The position numbers and the translations under genes were made by a program. From Aedes albopictus (Eukaryota; Arthropoda; Insecta; Diptera; Culicidae), in the NCBI RefSeq assembly GCF_035046485.1, contig NC_085138.1:294172256-294236255 (forward strand): a DNA stretch of 64,000 nt, read 5' to 3'. The notes under the pieces were generated by a model that was not told the origin of the DNA, ran no database searches, and was given only the letters and a program-made list of their open reading frames with translations. Shown here piece by piece: positions 24,291 to 35,749 of this stretch (position 1 is its first letter; every line of letters begins with the position of its first letter).

Positions 24291-24979
24291 GGTCCTTCTT
24301 TCAAGTTTATAGATCGATCTTCAATAGGATAACGCAGAGAACAGACATCCAAGCTATACCAAAATCTCTAGAAAGCTGTGTAAGGACTTAAGTTTATCGC
24401 ACAAAAATGTGCTCTTAAACTGGTTCTTGTATGTTTTTTTAAGAAACAAACGATCGTAACTATCGAACAAAAAGAGATAACGATAATCTCCGCGCACGAA
24501 ACGACACATTTTTTTCCTGAAGCACCCTAAGCTAATTCAGAAAAATATCTCTAGATCGATCCATTTTAAAGCTACATAAAAGGCTAACTTGTTCAAAATT
24601 GATACAAAATTTACAAGTTGGCCGAAGAGTTATTAGGGTTATTAGGATGGATCGACGTTGTATGCGAAAATTTAAAATTGCTCTGACTCAATTAGATCAA
24701 CGGTTTTTGGTTGGAGGACAAAAGGTCGAAGGTCAAAAGGTCTAAGGCCAAAAGGTCGACGGTCAAAAGGTCGAAGGGTCAAAAGGTCGAAGGGTCAAAA
24801 GGTCGAAAGGTCGAAATAAAAAAATACCTAGGACAAAAGGTCGAAAGGTCGAAGGGTCAAAAGGTAGAAAGGTCGAAACTGAAAAAAAAATAAACTAGGA
24901 TAAAAGGTCGAAAGGTCGAATTGAAAAATGGATGGAAGGGAACAATGACGATGATACAGAAGATCAAAATAACCATAAA

Positions 24980-25100
24980 TCTTTTCTTTCCTCTTCCTTC
25001 TTACTTTACATTCTCACTGCAGCTAGGTCTGCATCTTTTCATCTTAGTGTTCTTTTAGCACTTTCGCAGTTATTATTTGGAACGGGAATCCAACCTTTAA
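24980..25100 (-). mobile_element. Decayed Feilai-type SINE
   Basis: Diverged reverse copy: CTTCCTTCTTAC tail region, CTTAGTGTTCTTTTAGCAC, and GGAACGGGAATCCAACC as the eroded B box. Older than the other copies because it is heavily substituted. It lies within the minisatellite-bounded element. Confidence 0.6.
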
Positions 25101-25199
25101 TTACAGTGGGTTTTTATAATAGTTGGCGTTTTCCTAGTACTAGTTTGTTGTAGAATGGATGATTCATTTGAACAATTATTGGCGTTACTACTATTAATT

Positions 25200-25795
25200 T
25201 CTTTTATAGAATTCAACCTTTTTTTAAAGATAAGCTGTTCTTTCTAGTAATGCTTTTTGGCAGTTGTTGACATTATTACTATAATTTTTTTAAATAGAAT
25301 TTTGCATTCTTTTAAACATAGGCTGTTCTTTCTAGTAGTGCTACTTGACATTTTTTGTCTGCTTACTAATAATATATTCGTTTCTAAAATTTTGCCTTTT
25401 TTGAAAAATTGGTCGTTTTTTCGAGTTACTGCTCACAGGGAGCATTCAAAAAAAAACCCGCAATATTTTCTTCAAAGTGACAAGGAGATTTTCAATTCGG
25501 TGTCCAAGTACTCGCCCAGCAACATTTCAGATCATTTAACAGGAATCGCATTAGTCCTTAAGAGTTTTTAAATAAGCATAGATATTACTATATGAAGCAA
25601 TGAATTCAATAAATAAGTAAACTATTTCAAATCATGTTTTTATGTTGTTTTTTTATTACTTTTTGTAGTAACATATTTACAGCTACAGGCGTGACTACCA
25701 TTATTTTTTCCTATATAATTTTACCTTCTTTTGAACATAGGCTGTTCTTTCTAGTAATGCTTTTTGATAATATTTGGAGTACTTACTAATAATAT
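25200..25795 (+). repeat. Diverged ~100-bp repeats with GGCTGTTCTTTCTAGTA
   Basis: The landmark recurs near 25236, 25320, 25740 and, beyond the nested MITE, near 26625, with shared flanks TTTTGCNTTCTTTTAAACATA and CTTACTAATAATAT. It is the internal body of the minisatellite-bounded element. Confidence 0.6.
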
Positions 25796-25796
25796 A

Positions 25797-26586
25797 CCGT
25801 CGTGCGGGGTTACTTTTGACATGCGGGGCTACTTTGGACACTTTTGAATATGGATGTTTTGAATTCAAAATATGGTTCAAATCTGTTTGATGTCTTTAGG
25901 ACTATTATGAAGCAATAGTTTTTCCTTCATTTGGTTGAAATTGTTTTTCAAACAGACCGTTTATTGCTTGTCAGGACGCGAAAAAACATCGAATAAACCA
26001 ATAAAATATACATAACGTATCAGAACATTTGCTCTGTAAGCATTGTTTCTACAGTTCATAAAATTCAAAGGGTTGATCAATTCATTCAAAATGTATCAAC
26101 GTACCATATACAATCGAATATCTGTATCATTATACTTTATAAATGCCCGTTTCACCCATATAAAGGATTGATGGTCCCTTTTTTCAGGCTGTCTATATAT
26201 GTAGCAATATCACGCTGCTCATAATACCAAAGATAGCACAGAACCATCTAAAAACGCATATATTTATTGAAATCATGTACGATATAGTATGCTACAGTAT
26301 TGGTACAATGTAGTTTTCTAAATAACCCTAGAATTTTAAATGCAGTTTAGTTATAGTTACAAATGTCCAAAGTAGCCCCCATCCAGTTCTAAATGAGATG
26401 TGTCCGATTGGTGTATGAACAACTTTTTTGTTTATTGATGGATTTAGCTCAAATTTTGCATACATCCTACATACATACTCACGATTATTGTGTGTAAAAA
26501 TTGTGGAAATCCATTCACTACTCTGGGAGTTATAATGTCAAAAAATTAAACCCCTAAAAAATGTATAGAGAAGCCCCGCACGACGG
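25797..26586. mobile_element. MITE with CCGTCGTGCGGGG ends, copy 2
   Basis: The same termini and TA duplication, colinear with copy 1 throughout. It differs by about 20 extra bases at the left end, where the GCGGGG motif is repeated (GGGTTACTTTTGACATGCGGGG). It is nested in the minisatellite-bounded element. Confidence 0.8.
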
Positions 26587-27585
26587 TAATTGTGTATACT
26601 ATTTTTCCTTCTTTTAAAAATAGGTCGTTCTTTCTAGTTATACTATCACAGCGATTATTTTAATTATGTCCAAAGAGATCTCCTACAAAGATCTACTTAA
26701 ATATCAAAAGATGTGAAGATCAACGTTACGGTTTATTTTTTTAATAACCTCTAGTTCAATGTACTTACTAGACATTGCATTTTTGAAACTTTATACGTAT
26801 TTTTTCTATTCGTTTTAACCATTTCTTTTTATTCCATACAAAAACTCATATTGATTATGAGTGACGCAATGCGAAAAATATTTATGGCGTAAATCATCGC
26901 ACTGCAGGTACTTGAATAAATTTGAAATCCGCTTTTCGTGCCTAACGAATCCTGGCCTTTCAGTTTTATTACTAACTACAGCCTTCGAGCCTTTGACCTT
27001 CCAACCGTCTTCCTCTCGACATTTAGCCTTGTTATTTTTTTATTTTGAATTTTCGACTTTTTGACCCTTCGACCTTTTGTTCTAGTTATTTTTTTGTTAT
27101 TTCGACCTTTCGACCTTTTGACCGCTTGTCATTTCGACCTTTCGACCTTTTGTTATTTTTTCATTTCGACCTTTTGACCCTTCGACCTTTTGTCCTTTCG
27201 ACCTTATGACCTTCGACCTTTTGACCTTCGACCTTTTGTCATAGATCCACGGTTTTTAGATGCCCTTTGAGGTCCCAAATAAATGTGCAAAATTTGAGCT
27301 ACGTTTTGCGCATAGTGATTGAAGTTTGTTTGGGATTTTACATGGGAAAACATACTTTTTAGTATTTTTCTTGAAAGTTGCTCAAATCTGTCCTATACCA
27401 TATAAGCTAATGTGAAAGTATAGTACAGGATATGTGGAAAAACTATGTCGAATGCCGCAAAGCGATCCGATGCTTGTGAAAAAAAGATATGCTCCTGGCA
27501 ATTCAGATCAAAAATTTAGATTTTATTATTGATGTTTTTTATTTACATGTTAAATGTTAAAGACACCCAGATGATTAGTAAGTTA

Positions 27586-28860
27586 AGGACTGTTCATTTT
27601 ATAAAGAGGACAACTTTGCAAGACTATAAAAAGAAAACGCGTAGTTCAAATTTGAGCAGCCTTGGTTAGTTGTTCAGTACATTATATTAGCAGATAATAA
27701 CCATAAATAAATTAGTTTGAAATTATTGAACTTCATAGAAATGTGGCAAAGTATTTCGAGAGATCAATTTTTCAACTCCCAAAAACTAAAGATAAACACA
27801 AAATTTCTGTAAAACATCGGTGTATCGTTTTTAATTGCAAAAAAGTGTTTGCCATGCTGCAGCAGTTTGAGTGATACATATTCTGGCAAAATATAATCCT
27901 AATCGGAATAATGGTTGTTGAGATATTAAAGTTACAAATTGGACTCGATTTTCAGAATAAAATTTTTTTGTTAAAAAAAATGTATAAAAATATTTAATTT
28001 TGGATGTTTTCAATGGATCTAGTCGAAAGTACTAATAATGCAAATTCAAATGCAGAAAACCGCTTCTTGATAGCATTGTTGGCTTGGTTACTGTGCTTCA
28101 TGGCAGTTACCGGAGATAAAACCGCTTCGTTCTATGAAGGTTCTTCTTAATAACGATGTACTCTATTGCAAATACAACGTAACAATGATGTCGAAAATAA
28201 AAATTAACATGTAGTTATTTTCAAATAAGGTATATAATTACATAGGGTCAGACCTTGCTGAAAATAAATAATAATAAGCTTCTCTAGAATCAAAAACTTG
28301 CATTTATGGAGCAAAAAGTATGTAATTTTTCATTATGGCCATCATTAAGTATTAAATTTATGATGAAGAATGTACTTTAAAGCATATTTTTCTTCGGTAT
28401 CATTTAGAATGCGATTCTCTTCTATACTGGACAAATTTTGAACTGATTCCGTAGTGTTATTGCATCACTGGACTTAAATAAGTATTTTTTTTATCAATTT
28501 CATTGATAACAAGGCAACTCACTATATCAAGCTGTATAATGCTTGGTGCATTATTACTGATCAACTATTACACTCTACCTTTAGAAGAATAGTATTAGAT
28601 TCCAACACATTGAAAAGTTCATGAAAATTTTAAAGTTATGTATGTGGAAAGTTGTGTAGAATTTTGAGAAATGGGGTTTTATTGAGTTTTAACGAAAACC
28701 GCTTCAGTTCCATAACTAAGGACAATTTGTATAATGTTATATTTTTCCTACACTATAGAATAGCTATGGAAATTTATGCAAAAAACCGATAATGATTTTA
28801 TTGAAAAATAAAAAAGATATCACACAAATAAGGTGTCCTCTTTATAAAATGAACAGTCCT
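27586..28860. mobile_element. TA-flanked MITE with AGGACTGTTC ends (1.28 kb)
   Basis: TA-AGGACTGTTCATTTTATAAAGAGGAC at the left mirrors GTCCTCTTTATAAAATGAACAGTCCT-TA at the right. The interior is AT-rich without ORFs. It is nested within the larger palindromic element. Confidence 0.75.
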
Positions 28861-29871
28861 TATAACTTTAGTCACAAGACTTGGATCGCTTTGCGGTCTT
28901 CAGCCAAGTTTTTCAGGACATCTAAGGCTATATATTAGCGTGGGTCATAGAAGTCTTTTTTTGAGATCAAGGTTTTTTTGACTTCATTCCGGGTCCTGAA
29001 TGAATGTACAAAATTTAAGCGCGATCAGTCATGCCTACACTTTGCGCATCGCGATTGAAATTTGTATGGGATTTTATATAGAAAAACTCGCTTTTTTGAA
29101 TTTTCCGTATAAAATAATAAAATTATTCTGAAAATTTTTAACCGATTATGTAAAAGTATAGCCTCAGATGTCCTGAAAAACTTTTCCGAAGATCGCAAAG
29201 TGATCCGAGTCTTGTAACACTAGTTATAACCTACAGATCGCCTGAGTGTGCTTATCTTTTAACATGTAAAGGAATAACTCAATAATAAAATCTCTATTTT
29301 TGGCCTGACTTTCGAAGAGTGTATCTTTTTCCACAGGCATCGGATCGCTTTACGGTCTTGAACAAAGTTTTTCGACACATCCTGGGCTATACTTTAACAT
29401 TAGCGGTTATATAGTATAGGACCATCTTGAGCATCTCTCAAGAAAAATACGAAAAAGTATGATTTCCCATGTAAAATCACATACAAACTTTAATCGCGAT
29501 GCGCAAAACGTAGGCTAAACCAATCATGCCCAAATTTTGCACAGTTCTTTGGGACCTCGAAGGGCATCTTAAAAAACTTTGATCTGATTGAATCTGCCTG
29601 ATCAATTTCAAATTTTTCCATACAACGTTGACCCACCCTACTATATATTTATATTATCGGTTACATACTTTTAGAATAATTTTACTCGTTTATAAGGAAA
29701 ATGAAAAAAAAAAAAGTTTTTCCATATACTTAAAATTCTATGCAAATTTCAATTGCGATGCGCAAAGTGTAGGCATAACAGATCGCGCTCAAATTGTGTA
29801 CAGTTACTCAGGACCCGAAATGGAATAAAAAAAAACCTGATCAGAAAAAACGACATTTATGACCCACGCTA

Positions 29872-30559
29872 ACAGTTAAGATTTATCATGAGTCTTGTGA
29901 TTGAGTTTTATCGAAAACTATTCTAGGACATGCATGATGAAATTATTTCAGGATACCACCTTCAGAAAAAATTTCTATGAATATTTGAAATTTTTATTTA
30001 TACTAAAGATTTCCCTTGGGAATTCAGAAAAACAAGCAGATGCCCAGCCAACATTTTTTACAAGTTTCAACTGAAATTTCTAATATTTTTTTTTTGTTTT
30101 CAATTTTGCCAAAAATCGGCTCAAAAATCTCGTCAAAAATAGCTTCATCGGCGACCTTGCCAGATATTTTTCAAAAACTACAATACATACTTCCAGACAT
30201 TCCAGCAGTAGTTTGCCAATTGCATTGAAAATTAAGTCATACATTGGCAAGATATTCTTCGAAGCTCTCCAAAATTGCACAATGTTCATCTTTTTTCAGC
30301 TCAATGTACTAGTTTTCACATGAATATGCCTAAACTAGATGAACTGCATCAATATTATCCGAATTTCATTGGTTTTGAGAGGCCTTGCCTTTAATGGTTT
30401 TCTTTGGTACATCGAGGTCTTGAAATTAGTCTATGTAGATACTTCTACAAATCCAAATTCTCCTCTGAAATTCTCACCAGTAATTTTCTAAATCTAAGAA
30501 ATACATAATTTTCTCAAAGATTTCACAAGCACATTCCCCAGAATCACTTCTAGAATTTA
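29872..30559. other. Stretch with no recognised gene
   Basis: AT-rich. 30470-30560 resembles the periodic GGAATTCC repeat. No ORF is supported. Confidence 0.4.
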
Positions 30560-30725
30560 TTCTGTTTTGCGTGTTTACTTGTTTGTTTTATGTATTTAGG
30601 TGCTTTTAGTCTAGGAGATTTCCTTTCAAAGTTTCTGAACCGACCGGGAATCAAGCCCGTCACCCTATGCATGGTTAAGTTGAATTCCCACGCCTTCAAT
30701 AAGCTGTGTAGCCCTTACGTTCTTA
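30560..30725 (-). mobile_element. Second SINE family, head fragment
   Basis: GAACCGACCGGGAATCAAGCCCGTCACCCTATGCATGG is the reverse complement of a tRNA-like head. A diverged body extends left. It lies just downstream of the candidate secreted-peptide gene. Confidence 0.5.
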
Positions 30726-30913
30726 TTTATGTTACGCGGATTTCGCATCATGGATTTGAAAGGTACAGCATGTGTACAGTAGGGCAGAAGCTTCGAATTA
30801 TACAACCACAATATCCCATTGCTCGAAAGTAAAAATCTGCTCAATTTGAAACTCCAAAACAACTGAACCGAACAATATCCTGGTTAGTTGGCAGTTAAGG
30901 GTACCAAACCCAT

Positions 30914-31233
30914 TCAGTGCAATGAAGTTTTTTTAACAGAATTTTGCAATTCACCGTTGCACTCCGCTACGTTTTGCACTTGCAGACACACATTAGTGAA
31001 ACTCACTGTTAGTTGACCGTCAACTGCGTTCCGCGGTTTCAGTTTAGATATCAAACAAAACGCGTAGCGAAAACTAAATATTCGATGATATGCATTGAAT
31101 TCGGGGTGTCTATAAATACAAAACACCTCCCCTTTCACCGTTGTTGGGCGCTCAAACCTAGAAATTCCTTACCTCTGAAAAGCACGCACACGATTATCAA
31201 CAGTGCACAGTTGAACGATTTAATTCCATTCAT
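30914..31233 (-). CDS. Putative two-exon small secreted peptide
   Basis: Exon 1 (31233-31173) starts with ATG and encodes MNGIKSFNCALLIIVCVLFR, a textbook signal peptide (short polar head, hydrophobic core). It ends at a consensus donor G|GTAAGG in phase 1. Exon 2 (31023-30914) follows an acceptor CGCAG and continues in frame for 35 residues with two cysteines (VCLQVQ, AECNGE), ending TSLH-stop. The total is 56 residues, with predicted cleavage near the VDG/Q junction. The intron would be 149 bp with a weak pyrimidine tract. I recognise no family. The matching phase, donor, signal peptide and promoter-like sequence upstream are the support; a chance assembly is possible. Confidence 0.42.
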
Positions 31234-31255
31234 ATTGATATGTTTGTATCCATCC

Positions 31256-31294
31256 ACTGAACCACGGGTAATCCTCGGCAGTGCAGCCTTTATA
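31256..31294 (-). promoter_or_regulatory. TATA box and initiator-like pair upstream of the peptide gene
   Basis: On the minus strand a TATAAA at 31294-31289 is followed about 36 nt later by TCAGT (31260-31256), the arthropod initiator core, and then 23 nt of leader before the ATG. The spacing is a few bases longer than the usual 30-31, which lowers confidence. Confidence 0.38.
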
Positions 31295-31743
31295 CACAGT
31301 ACGAGTCTGATTAACACAAAACTTATTTGATGAATTTTATTTATTTTTTAACTTGAAATGGGATCAAACTTTATTTTTTAAATTCAAACACTAAGTCATT
31401 CCACCACCTTTCGACTCCCATCTGACGAAACACGTCCTATCCGATCAGGCATCCAACACCCGACTGAACTGCTCCACTGGATGGGACCAACCGAGAAGCG
31501 TGGTGTGTGATAATTTGAACAGGATATCGTCTAAATGAAGCAATGTGGATGAAGCGCGCGCTTACCCGCTCTGTGTCCTTACGGTATGAAGATGGGTTTA
31601 GGAAGGATGCAAACTGTGGGCCCGTGTGGATTCATTCATTCACAAATCATGACGATAAAGAAATGTGTTTTATTCAGTGTTGAACTTAAACTGAACAGAA
31701 ACGATGATACCGTAGTTCATAGTTCTACTTTAATTTTCGTATC

Positions 31744-32221
31744 CTACTCAACTAATGAAAAAAAATCTTCCCGAAAAAACGGTGGAGATCCAGAGGATTC
31801 TTGGCCATTTTTGATTGCCCATGAAGTCAGTTCTGGTTTTGCTGAATATTGTTTTCTTAATTTTCCGAAAGCTTTTCGGTCTGCTTCCTGGGACGCATCG
31901 TGACCGTAGAGGGCCAATGGAACAGTCAGGGTTTTATACAAGGCGAACCTTGTTTGCATTTGCAAGTAACAAAACTTAAGTCGGTTACCGTTACGTATTC
32001 CCTACAAACAACGACTCATTCGCAGCTGCAATATGGTCGTCCACTTCACGGTAAAAGTAGTTCAAAAGTGCTTCAAGATACACAAATTCTTCTACTTCAA
32101 ACACATATCTATTCATCTCTACTTTAGCAATTACCAATAGGCATGCATCTGTCTCTACCCGCAACGCAATCATGTCCTTCGTCTTGGTAATGTTTGCCGT
32201 CAAGCTTATCCTCGCTGTCAC
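31744..32221 (-). mobile_element. RTE-like retrotransposon 3' fragment
   Basis: Two overlapping minus-strand frames give TAKTKxM-like NITKTKDMIALR, FEVEEFVYLEALL, DHIAAANESLF, and TRFALYKTLTVPLALYGHDA ... EADRKAFGKLRK. This is the post-RT thumb region typical of the element class at 14.6-17 kb. It is frameshifted and lacks endonuclease and catalytic core. Confidence 0.72.
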
Positions 32222-32332
32222 CCTATTCAGCGTTGGACTGTAAAAACGCCAGAACGAATGAAGAATTTAGACGAAAATGTTCTGTGTGGGTAAAGGATAA
32301 GTACAGTGTAAGATGAAGATTGTAGTTGAGAC

Positions 32333-32497
32333 CAAGGGGAATGACATATCCTTTTCTAACCGGAAAATCCATATTTATCCGTTCCTAACCGTCGCTAATC
32401 GCTGCTAACTTGAGCAGCAGTTAGACGCGGTTAACGACGGTTAGCAACGGATAAATGCGGATTTTTCCGGTTAGCAAAGGAAGTGCCATTCCCCCTG
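32333..32497. mobile_element. hAT-like MITE (165 bp)
   Basis: CAAGGGGAATGAC at the left mirrors GCCATTCCCCCTG at the right. The arms continue through AACCGGAAAA/TTTTTCCGGTT almost to the centre. A perfect 8-bp duplication GTTGAGAC (32325-32332 and 32498-32505) plus a CA-GGG end fits the hAT superfamily. Confidence 0.78.
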
Positions 32498-32505
32498 GTT
32501 GAGAC

Positions 32506-33208
32506 TGGGGAGACTTGATCCCTTTTTCTTAATTTACCTGAAACTTTAAGAAAAAAAAAGCACAAAACTAGATCCGATTCCGTACAAAATGGCAGGTAAA
32601 CATCTATTGCAAGTTAATACACAACAGAAGACCTTCAAATTATTGTTAAAGTTTTCAAAACTGTGTTTTTATGGAGACATGTCTTATGATGTATTTTACA
32701 AAAATGGGTGACACTTAATTCCCCTTTCTGACATATTTTATCGTTTAATAGACTAGAATTTAAAGTAAATAGAGGCTTCCGAATAGAATTTTATTTTTCA
32801 CATGTAAATGTGTGTGTAATCCTCGAGGGATCAAGTCTCCCCATGTCACTGTTGTGTATACTAAGCTAAATTAAATAAAATATGTTAACAACAACCTTAT
32901 TTGGATAAATAAGTTTGAAAGTATTTTATTTAAACTGTGTGCTGTTAAATTTTGACACGATTTGGTTCAATTTTCACAAAGTTATTGAGATTTTTCGGAA
33001 TCGCCTAAAAGATTTCTGAAGGACTGAAAACAAATCATCAGCCGTTAAAAAAATAATGCAATGTACAATCGAAATCACTTGTAGCCAAAACATAGTCGTT
33101 TGTCCAGGAGTAGTTTTGGAAAAATTATGCTAGAGGAAAAATGTTTTTGATTCCGAGCAAATATGGGGGGAACAAGTCTTCCCAGGGATCAAGTCTCCTC
33201 AGTCTCCC
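32506..33208. mobile_element. MITE with GGGGAGACTTGATCCC ends
   Basis: GGTTGAGACTGGGGAGACTTGATCCC near 32500 mirrors GGGATCAAGTCTCCTCAGTCTCCCC near 33190-33208. An internal copy of the motif occurs near 32825. The hAT-like MITE is inserted at its left end. Confidence 0.6.
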
Positions 33209-34259
33209 CTATTGTATAACATGAATTTTGTATAAGCATTAGCATGGGACAAAAATCAAATCCTCTCTCCAGTAGACTTATTGGATGCCATTTAGGTCCC
33301 ATACGAACTGTATAAAATTTCAGCGAAATCGGTGAAACTATAATTTAGCGCAAGCGGTTCAAAGTTTGCATAGGATTTACTATGGGAAGTGTTACACGTA
33401 CAGAGAAAATATCCCAAAGATCGGCCCTTGTCTCCGTAACTTAAATCGCTCAACGTTCCTGGTGGAAAATTCATCCATGAATTATTCCTTCGAAGACCGC
33501 AAAACGATTGGATGCTTGTGAAAAAAGTTATTTAATTATTACCAATAACACTAGTTTACAAAATAAAACGAAAGTCGTGAACTTCTGTCAACGACCACAA
33601 CTTTTGACGCATAATTTAGCGCTGATTTCGAAACCGTACTTCAAAAAATTTAAAGTAGAACAGTTTTTGAGTTTTAGCTCAATATCGAGATTTACAACTT
33701 TTTAAAATATGGAAATAAATAAAATTCAAATATCTTGCGTTTTGTTCAACCAATTTTAAATCTTTTTCCATAAATTAGAAGCTGAATATAATACCGATCA
33801 TCTGAATGCAGGTTTTGCGTCAGATTGATGAAAATCAAGATATTGGCGAGTTTTGGGGACGATCTCCTTAAATTTTAGCAAAATTTCCAAAAAATTATGA
33901 AGAAATGTACTTTTTTCAATAAGAAAAAACAATTTAAAAATTCTTTCTTAACGTTTATTTGGCATATCATACGTGGGTGAGTTACAGTAAAAAAATTCAA
34001 CTCAGTCGGAGCATTGATTACGGAGAATGAGATGTGTGAAGTGAGCTGCTTTGCTAAAAAAATAGAACAAAAATCGATTTCAAATCATCAGCCTTGTATG
34101 GAAAGTCGAAAAAAATTCCGCTCTACTGTAATTTTTGCCTTTCTCGTACACTAAGTGTACTGGAAAGGCTATATGTTCACTCCAAAAATGACTTTTTGAT
34201 AGAAGGCCCGGAGAGTCGAGTCACATATACCAATCGACTCAGCTCGACGAATTGAGGTG

Positions 34260-34345
34260 ATGTCTGTGTGTGTGTATGTGTGTGTGTGTATGTGTGTGTG
34301 TGTGTGTGTGTGCGTGTGTGTATGTGTGTATGTGTGTGTACAAAA
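34260..34345 (+). repeat. (TG)n microsatellite
   Basis: About 80 bases of TGTGTG with scattered TATG interruptions. Confidence 0.95.
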
Positions 34346-34479
34346 AACTCACATCACTTTTTGGCAGTAAACCTCAACCGATTTTAATGACCGACGGTTC
34401 ATTCGACGCGGCACATAGTCCCATTGTTTCCTATTGAAAATGGTTCGAATCGGTCCAGCCGTTCCGGAGTTATGGCCAT

Positions 34480-35410
34480 TTAGGTGTTCCGAACCGGTAC
34501 CCCTGGTAGGGGTCAGACATGAAAATCCAACAAACCCATGCATGCGACATATCAAACCACGGCATTTTTGATGATATGATGAACGGTAAGCAGGAAAATA
34601 GTCTCAGACCATATCAGAACCGGTAGCGTTCCGGAACCGGTTCCGGATGTCCCGCCGGAAGTTGTCAAATATAAAAGAGAACCAAACCTATGCATGCGAC
34701 ACATCAAACAGCGGCATTTTCGATAGCCTGATGAACAGTTAGCAGAAAAACAGTGTAAGACCATATCGGAACCGGTAGTGTTCCGGAACCGGTTGTGGGT
34801 GTCCCGCCGGAAGTGGCCATATATAAAATTGAAAATAACTCATTCATGCGACACATCAAACAGCGACATTTTCGGTAACCTGATGAACGGTTAGCAGGAA
34901 AATAGTATCAGACCATATCTTAACCGGTAGTGTTCCGGAACCGGTTCCGGATGTCCCGACGGAAATGGCCAAATATAAAAGAGAACCAAACCCATGCATG
35001 CGACACACCAAACAGCTGCATTTTCGATAACCTGATGAACGATGAGCAGGAAAATAGTCTCAGACCATATCTGAACCGGTAGTGTTCCGGAACCGGTTCT
35101 GGATGTCCCGCCGGAAGTGGTCAAATATAAAAGAGAACCAAACAATGCATGCGACACATCAAACCACAGCATTTTCGATAACCTGATGAACAGTAAGCAG
35201 GAAAATAGTCTCAGACCATATCAGAACCGGTTGTGTCCCGGAAACGGTTCCGGATGACCCGCCGGGATTTGCCAAATTTAAAAGAGAACCAAACCCATGC
35301 ATATGACACATCAAACAGCGACATTTTCAGTAACCTAATGAAAGGTTAGCAACAGTATCAGACCCTATCAGAACCGATAGTGTTTCGGAACCGGCTCCGG
35401 GGGTCCCGAT
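34480..35410 (+). repeat. 151-bp tandem repeat, about six copies
   Basis: GGAACCGGTTCCGGATGTCCCGCCGGAA recurs near 34636, 34788, 34939, 35090, 35240 and 35391. Other landmarks are CATGCATGCGACACATCAAAC and AACCTGATGAACGGTTAGCAG. Confidence 0.85.
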
Positions 35411-35749
35411 GGATGAATGCAAACTTTTTAAGGAGTGATAGAGGATCATTAATGGTGAAAAAAATGTGTACGCATATGGTCAAATCTCAACCGTTACGTA
35501 GTAATTGAACTTTACATGTTTTGTTTCGGATTATAACTCGAGCCGAACCGGAGTTTTACCACATTGTTTGCTACCAAAAATGGTTCGGATAGGTCGAGGC
35601 GTTCCGGAGTTATGGCCATTTCAGTGATTCGGACCAGCACCGGTGGAACTGGCCGTATATAAAACTGAACCAAGCCCCATCACACATCAAACTGCGGCGA
35701 TTTTTGTAACCTTTAGCATGGTTTACGAACTTTATGCGGAAACGAACAC

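Larger units (their letters stand above)
24709..27242. mobile_element. Element bounded by inverted AAAGGTCG minisatellites
   Basis: Left end GGACAAAAGGTCGAAGGTC... (24715-24925) and right end ...GACCTTCGACCTTTTGTC (about 27050-27242) are inverted arrays of the same 8-17-bp units. It is flanked by a 15-bp duplication AGATCMACGGTTTTT (24694-24708 and 27243-27257, one mismatch). The host sequence resumes in register (GGTTTTTAGATGCCC). Inside are a decayed SINE, about 100-bp repeats with GGCTGTTCTTTCTAGTA, and a MITE. No coding domain is visible. Confidence 0.6.
24645..29638. mobile_element. Palindromic element split by nested insertions
   Basis: TA-GGATGGATCGACGTTGTATG at the left mirrors CATACAACGTTGACCCACCC-TA at the right. 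Arms share GATGCCCTT-GAGGTCCCAAA and GCGATCCGATGC-type blocks. It contains the minisatellite-bounded insert (24709-27242) and a TA-flanked MITE (27586-28860). A related palindrome with AGCGTGGGTCAT ends (about 28939-29871) overlaps its right part, so the exact nesting order is unresolved. Confidence 0.5.

Noticed and set aside
24711..24893. Lysine/arginine/serine-rich ORF
   Set aside because: It is a direct translation of the AAAGGTCG minisatellite.
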